DNA from: Mesorhizobium sp. NZP2298
GTDB taxonomy: Bacteria; Pseudomonadota; Alphaproteobacteria; Rhizobiales; Rhizobiaceae
DNA: 64,000 nucleotides
Assembly (NCBI RefSeq): GCF_013170825.1
Contig: NZ_CP033365.1
Coordinates: 7,272,817 to 7,336,816 of the forward strand
Direction: 5' to 3'
Part shown: positions 59,712 through 64,000 of the stretch, one piece after another
Position numbering within the stretch: position 1 is the stretch's first letter
How the letters are laid out: each line of letters begins with the position of its first letter
Position numbers and translations under genes: made by a program
Notes under the pieces: model-generated
The model's input: only the letters and a program-made list of their open reading frames with translations
Told to the model about the DNA's origin: nothing
The model's database searches: none

Positions 59712-60953
59712 ATGGCGCGTGCTTTCCTTTTTGTCCTGGATTCTTTCGGCATCGGCGGCGCGGCCGACGCCGAACGCTATGGCGACGCCGGCGCCAACAC
59801 GCTCGCGCACATCGCCGAAGCTTGCGCCGAAGGGCGCGCGGATCGCGAGCGGCTTCGGCAAGGGCCGCTGTTTGTCCCTCACATGGCATCGCTCGGGCTC
59901 GGCAAGGCAGCCGAGACGGCGACAGGATTGGCTTTTGCCCATTTCGGGACGGATCTGCTCGCCAATGCCTTCCATGGCGCGGCGCAGGAGGTTTCGAGCG
60001 GCAAGGACACTCCGTCCGGTCACTGGGAGATCGCGGGCCTGCCGGTGCGTTTCGATTGGGGATACTTCCCGGATACGGTTCCAGCCTTTCCGGCTGATCT
60101 GACCGCTGCGATGATCCGCGAGGGCGAGGTTTCAGGCATTCTCGGCAACTGCCATGCGCCGGGCACCGAAATCATCGAACGGTTCGGCGAGGAGCACATC
60201 CGCACCGGCAAGCCGATCTGCTACACCTCCGTCGACTCGGTCCTGCAGATCGCCGCGCATGAAGTCCATTTCGGGTTGGAGCGGCTTTATGAATTTTGCC
60301 AGGTCGTGCGCCGTCTGGTTGATCCGCTCAGAATCGGGCGCGTGATCGCACGGCCGTTCGTCGGTGAAACCGCCGCGACCTTCGAACGGACGTACAACCG
60401 CCGCGACTATGCCGTGCCGCCGCCGGAGCCGACCTTGCTCGACCGGCTGACCGCACGGGGGAGCCGCGTCATCGCCGTCGGCAAGATCGGCGACATCTTC
60501 GCCCATCGCGGGATTTCGGAAGTGCGCAAGGCCGCCGGCAACATGGCCATGTTCGACAAGGCGCTCGGCGCGATGGACGATGCCGGCGGCGGCGATCTCG
60601 TTTTCGCCAATTTCGTCGATTTCGACACCGAATTCGGTCATCGCCGCGATGTCGCCGGCTATGCCGCCGCGCTCGAGGCCTTCGACCGGCGGCTGCCGGA
60701 GGCACTCGAAAGGCTGCGGCAGGACGACCTACTCATCCTGACGGCAGACCACGGCAATGATCCGACCTGGCGAGGGACCGACCATACGCGTGAACGCATA
60801 CCGGTGATCGGCACGGGACCCGGTCTGAGGGGTGGCGACATCGGACTGAGAACAACATTCGCCGATATCGGCGAGACCGTCGCCGAACACCTCGGGCTGG
60901 CGCCCGGCCGCCACGGCACTTCTTTCCATGCGATGATTGGCGGCCATGCCTGA
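59712..60953 (+). CDS. deoB: Phosphopentomutase
   Basis: A 413-residue alkaline-phosphatase-fold enzyme. The metal ligands are seen in L-D-S-F-G-I-G, the phosphate-accepting Thr in D-T-P-S-G-H-W-E, and T-A-D-H-G-N-D-P at the end. It interconverts ribose 1-phosphate and 5-phosphate (and the deoxy form) in nucleoside use. Its stop overlaps the mutM start. Confidence 0.93.
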   Translation: MARAFLFVLDSFGIGGAADAERYGDAGANTLAHIAEACAEGRADRERLRQGPLFVPHMASLGLGKAAETATGLAFAHFGTDLLANAFHGAAQEVSSGKDTPSGHWEIAGLPVRFDWGYFPDTVPAFPADLTAAMIREGEVSGILGNCHAPGTEIIERFGEEHIRTGKPICYTSVDSVLQIAAHEVHFGLERLYEFCQVVRRLVDPLRIGRVIARPFVGETAATFERTYNRRDYAVPPPEPTLLDRLTARGSRVIAVGKIGDIFAHRGISEVRKAAGNMAMFDKALGAMDDAGGGDLVFANFVDFDTEFGHRRDVAGYAAALEAFDRRLPEALERLRQDDLLILTADHGNDPTWRGTDHTRERIPVIGTGPGLRGGDIGLRTTFADIGETVAEHLGLAPGRHGTSFHAMIGGHA

Positions 60954-61836
60954 ATTGCCCGAAGTCGAAACGGTCCGGCGCGGCCTGCAGCCTGTCCTGG
61001 AAGGTGCCCGTCTGGCCAGGGTCGAGGCGCGGCGGCCGGATCTCCGGTTTCCCTTTCCCGAACGGTTTTCCGAACGGCTGACCGGCAGGACGATCACGGC
61101 GCTCGGCCGCCGGGCCAAATATCTGACCATGCATGTGCAGGACGGCCCGCTGCTGATCTGCCATCTCGGCATGTCGGGTTCGTTTCGTATCGAGGCCGAC
61201 GATGACAGCGACACACTAGGCGCGTTCCACCACGAACGCTCGAAAAGCACGGTGCACGACCATGTCGTGTTCCATGTGGTCTCCGCCGCCGGTGCCCCGT
61301 CGCGCGTAATCTTCAACGACCCGCGCCGCTTCGGCTTCATGCTGTTTGCGGAAGGATCGCCGGAGACGCATCCGATGCTGGCCGGGCTGGGCGTCGAGCC
61401 CACGGGCAATACGCTGGACGGCGTGCTGCTCGCCTCGTTGCTGAAAGGCCGCAGATCGCCGCTCAAGGCAGCTCTTCTCGACCAGAGGCTGATCGCGGGC
61501 CTTGGCAATATCTATGTCTCGGAGGCGCTTTGGCGTGCCGGCCTGTCGCCCTTGCGCGAGGCGGGCACCATCGCCAAGCCGGGCAAGAAGGCCAGGGAAC
61601 AAAGCGAACGCCTGGCCGAGGCGATCCGCTCGGTCATATCCGATGCCATCGCCGCCGGAGGGTCGTCGCTGCGCGACTATGTGCACACCGACGGATCGCT
61701 GGGCTACTTCCAGCACTCCTTCGCCGTCTACGACCGCGAGGGGCAGCCCTGCCCGAAACCCGGCTGCGGTGGTCACATCGAGCGTATCGTGCAGAGCGGA
61801 CGCTCGACCTTCTATTGCCGGACGTGTCAGAGCTGA
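60946..61836 (+). CDS. mutM: Formamidopyrimidine-DNA glycosylase
   Basis: A 296-residue Fpg/MutM. The start at 60946 places the catalytic Pro second ([10 protein letters not shown]). The helix-two-turn-helix and the C-terminal zinc finger with C-P-K-P-G-C and F-Y-C-R-T-C are intact. It removes 8-oxoguanine from DNA. It overlaps deoB by 8 bp (ATGCCTGA), so an in-frame ATG 9 bp upstream is rejected. Confidence 0.93.
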   Translation: MPELPEVETVRRGLQPVLEGARLARVEARRPDLRFPFPERFSERLTGRTITALGRRAKYLTMHVQDGPLLICHLGMSGSFRIEADDDSDTLGAFHHERSKSTVHDHVVFHVVSAAGAPSRVIFNDPRRFGFMLFAEGSPETHPMLAGLGVEPTGNTLDGVLLASLLKGRRSPLKAALLDQRLIAGLGNIYVSEALWRAGLSPLREAGTIAKPGKKAREQSERLAEAIRSVISDAIAAGGSSLRDYVHTDGSLGYFQHSFAVYDREGQPCPKPGCGGHIERIVQSGRSTFYCRTCQS

Positions 61837-61928
61837 GTTAGTGAACGGTTTTCGTGGGAAGGCGCATGGCTTTCCCTTGAGAAGGCTTCAAAACAAAGAG
61901 ATAGACCGGATCGCGAGGAGAAGCAGCC

Positions 61929-62702
61929 ATGGCCTATGAAACGATCATCACCGAGACGCGCGGCAAGGTCGGACTGATCACGCTGAACCGGCCGAAGGCG
62001 CTCAATGCGCTGAATTCCCAGATCCTTGCCGAACTCGTCTCAGCAGTGAACGGTTTCGGCGCCGACCCCGGCATTGGCGCCATGGTTATTACCGGCTCCG
62101 ACAAGGCCTTTGCCGCCGGTGCCGACATCAAGGAGATGCAGGCGATCTCCTATGTGGACGCCTACAGCCAGGACTTCTTCGTCGGATGGGAAGAGTTCAC
62201 GCGGGCGCGCAAGCCGATCATTGCGGCGGTGGCCGGCTATGCCCTGGGTGGCGGGTGCGAACTGGCGATGATGTGCGATTTCATCATTGCCGCCGACACG
62301 GCCAAATTCGGCCAGCCCGAAATCACGCTCGGTGTCATTCCTGGCATGGGCGGGTCGCAACGCCTGACCCGGTTCGTCGGCAAGTCGAAGGCGATGGACA
62401 TGTGCCTGACCGGACGGATGATGGATGCAGCGGAAGCCGAACGCTCAGGCCTGGTGTCGCGGGTCGTGCCTGCCGGCGAACTCGTCGAGGAGGCCATCAA
62501 GGCGGCGGCCAAGATCGCCGATTTCTCGCTGCCGTCAGTGATGATGGCGAAGGAAGCCGTCAACCGCTCCTATGAGACGACGCTGGCAGAGGGATTGCGG
62601 TTCGAACGCCGCCTGTTCCATTCGCTTTTCGCGCTCGAAGACCAGAAGGAAGGCATGGCGGCTTTCGCCGAAAAGCGGAAGCCGAATTTCACCAATCGGT
62701 AA
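61929..62702 (+). CDS. Enoyl-CoA hydratase
   Basis: A 257-residue crotonase-fold enzyme. The oxyanion-hole segments [11 protein letters not shown] and G-Y-A-L-G-G-G-C-E and the catalytic Glu region [11 protein letters not shown] are present. It hydrates enoyl-CoA in fatty-acid breakdown. It lies between mutM and rpsT, an order often seen in rhizobia. Confidence 0.9.
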   Translation: MAYETIITETRGKVGLITLNRPKALNALNSQILAELVSAVNGFGADPGIGAMVITGSDKAFAAGADIKEMQAISYVDAYSQDFFVGWEEFTRARKPIIAAVAGYALGGGCELAMMCDFIIAADTAKFGQPEITLGVIPGMGGSQRLTRFVGKSKAMDMCLTGRMMDAAEAERSGLVSRVVPAGELVEEAIKAAAKIADFSLPSVMMAKEAVNRSYETTLAEGLRFERRLFHSLFALEDQKEGMAAFAEKRKPNFTNR

Positions 62703-62762
62703 AGCCTTGCCGGCCGACGATCGAAACCCTGGGGCGGCGACCAAAAAGAACGCCGGGCAGCG

Positions 62763-62791
62763 TTGACGCGCCGGAAAAGCTGAACTATAAG
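62763..62791 (+). promoter_or_regulatory. Promoter of rpsT
   Basis: TTGACG (62763-62768), 17-bp spacer, TATAAG (62786-62791), about 90 bp before rpsT. A close match to the housekeeping consensus, as expected for a ribosomal protein gene. Confidence 0.75.
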
Positions 62792-62883
62792 CCGCACCAA
62801 CCGAGGCGGCCCCGTGGCTGCCCGTTTGTTTTTTGCGCCCTGCGGCATGCCGCGTGCGCCGACCAGATCAGAAGAGAGGCATC

Positions 62884-63150
62884 ATGGCCAACACATCCTC
62901 GGCCAAAAAGGCAACGCGCAAGATCGTCCGCCGCGCAGCGATCAACAAGAACCGCCGCTCGCGCGTGCGCACCTATGTCCGCCAGGTCGAGGAAGCACTC
63001 GCTTCCGGCGACAAGGCTGCCGCACAGGCCGCCTTCAAGGCTGCCGAACCGGAATTGATGCGCGCCGCGACCAAGGGCGTCATCCACAAGAACACCGCGT
63101 CCCGCAAGGTGTCGCGCCTGGCCCAGCGCCTCAAGGTATTGTCTGCCTGA
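62884..63150 (+). CDS. rpsT: 30S ribosomal protein S20
   Basis: An 88-residue S20 ([13 protein letters not shown]). The start at 62884 has AGAGAGG ahead, and a longer in-frame reading is rejected. Highly basic, helical, binding 16S rRNA. It precedes the dnaA leader, the usual rhizobial order. Confidence 0.95.
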   Translation: MANTSSAKKATRKIVRRAAINKNRRSRVRTYVRQVEEALASGDKAAAQAAFKAAEPELMRAATKGVIHKNTASRKVSRLAQRLKVLSA

Positions 63151-63180
63151 CATCGCCTTTTCAGACTGATCTTCTTTAAA

Positions 63181-63206
63181 ACCCGGCCAGTCGCGCCGGG
63201 TTTTTT
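63181..63206 (+). terminator. Rho-independent terminator of rpsT
   Basis: ACCCGGC (63181-63187) and GCCGGGT (63195-63201) form the stem, with a loop of 7 bases and a T run to 63206. It lies 30 bp after the rpsT stop. Confidence 0.92.
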
Positions 63207-64000
63207 CGTTTGCCGGCAAGCACTTAAAAAGAATACTCGGAAATGGCGGTCAAAGCGGATTCCAAGCTTCGAAATGCTTTGCCGGCACATGCATGCCCAC
63301 TGATGGTTGGCACGCCTGAAAAGCATCCGCTTAAGAACTCTTAATTCTCAAAAATAAGCGCTATTTTTCAAATAGTTATCTGTGGTCATCCACAGCTTGT
63401 CCACAGCGCCCCGGGGAGGTGGGAGGACAACTGGCTGTCAAGCAAATTATTTCAGAATATTTCGCGCCGGCCCGTCTTTTTCATATTCGCCGGAAAAGGG
63501 TTTGAATCACAATGGCTTTGTCAAAATACACCGCCGTGGCATGGCGCTCCAACGCGCCCGAGGTAACCAGATTCCTTAAAAATCCGTTAGACGTGGCCTT
63601 GCCCTATCCACAGCGATTTCGGTAATGTCGATCTATCGAAAGGGACGGGCCTCTGGCCCTTAACCAGCCTGACGCGGCCAGCTTAAATTGGCGGGATTTG
63701 CGACGCGGATCAAGTCCGCGGATAGGTTTGGTTTGCTCTTTTTCGATACGGTAGGGGACTGGCGTAACTAGACATGGCAGGTCGATGGCGCGCCGGCGTT
63801 TTCGCCGGGCGGCGTTGTATTGCCCTGACATACCCAACGCGGACTGGCTTCCATGGGCCGGCACCGGTTCCCTGAGACAATGGGCGATGTTCACTGCCAG
63901 CGGCGGCAGCGGACGTCGTAGCAAAGCGCAGTCGCTGGAAGAAGGATGCAGGAGGCGCATCCCCGGCGGAAAAACAGGTACAAAAACAAGGAACTCGATC
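63207..64000. other. Non-coding leader region, probably of dnaA
   Basis: Nearly 800 bp without a convincing gene. It contains TTAA-N6-TTAA at 63331-63344 (not the CtrA spacing), an A/T-rich stretch around 63340-63375 and the DnaA-box-like sites listed below. Several frames are open at the right edge, for example from ATG 63886, but none can be proven to be the dnaA start. Gene order in related rhizobia suggests dnaA follows. Confidence 0.5.
63386..63612. promoter_or_regulatory. Three DnaA-box-like sites
   Basis: TCATCCACA (63386-63394), TTGTCCACA (63397-63405) and CTATCCACA (63604-63612) each differ by one base from the DnaA box TTATCCACA. Two adjoin each other. They would suit an autoregulated dnaA promoter. 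This region is not claimed to be the chromosome origin. Confidence 0.6.

Noticed and set aside
63331..63344. CtrA box in the dnaA leader
   Set aside because: The two TTAA half-sites are 6 bp apart, not 7, so the spacing does not fit.
63604..63960. Minus-strand frame of 118 codons in the leader after rpsT
   Set aside because: Arg/Pro-rich with no recognisable domain, no convincing ribosome-binding site, and it covers a DnaA-box-like site.

Overview
The window looks like a chromosome segment of a rhizobial alphaproteobacterium, most like Mesorhizobium or a close relative. The evidence is the high GC of the right part, the gene order deoB-mutM-enoyl-CoA hydratase-rpsT followed by a leader with DnaA-box-like sites, a complete Tad pilus locus, a SoeABC-type sulfite dehydrogenase, and rhizobial palindromic intergenic repeats. 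It falls into two parts with a junction near 26.6 kb.

Positions 1 to about 26,580 are the early half of a temperate phage genome (prophage), visibly lower in GC and packed with overlapping genes. A LexA-type CI repressor (17799-18479) sits between two divergent promoters that carry the same operator (consensus TAGGCGT-N3-C-R-C; six copies seen). The leftward operon (17552 down to 1) holds the replication and recombination genes: small regulators, an AAA ATPase of the Sak4 type with its DUF669 partner, a DNA sliding clamp, an HslV-like Ntn hydrolase, a Cas4-like nuclease, a sigma-factor-like protein, a DEAD/DEAH helicase, two DNA methyltransferases, a primase-polymerase/helicase fusion, a DnaQ-like exonuclease and a VRR-NUC nuclease. 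A 340-bp stretch with 17 copies of GGGACAA next to the primase-polymerase gene is a good candidate phage origin. The rightward operon (18603-25754) starts with small genes and a T4-type RNA repair pair (a domain-swapped polynucleotide kinase/phosphatase and an Rnl1-like RNA ligase), and ends with a probable excisionase, a tyrosine integrase and a third methyltransferase. A three-gene cassette with its own promoter (25869-26583) closes the element. No structural, packaging or lysis genes are in view; they must lie left of the window if present.

Positions 26,842 to 64,000 are host chromosome. In order: a PodJ-like polarity protein; a TauE/SafE-type transporter with a TIGR02186 partner; an Hsp70-like protein; a LysR regulator divergent from soeABC (cytoplasmic sulfite oxidation); a ligase-associated DNA-repair helicase with PdeM; an NlpC/P60 hydrolase, a MarR-type regulator and a leucyl aminopeptidase; the tad/cpa locus (tadD, then tadC-tadB-cpaF-cpaE-cpaD-cpaC-cpaB, cpaA and the Flp pilin, plus a divergent trio of a pilus N-domain protein and two TadE-like pseudopilins); a PhnD-like binding protein; deoB, mutM, an enoyl-CoA hydratase and rpsT. 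The last 850 bp are non-coding as far as can be seen and carry three DnaA-box-like sites, consistent with dnaA starting at or just after the right edge.

Start codons were moved from the longest open frame wherever a Shine-Dalgarno sequence, a stop/start overlap or family alignment from memory decided for an internal one; each case is noted.
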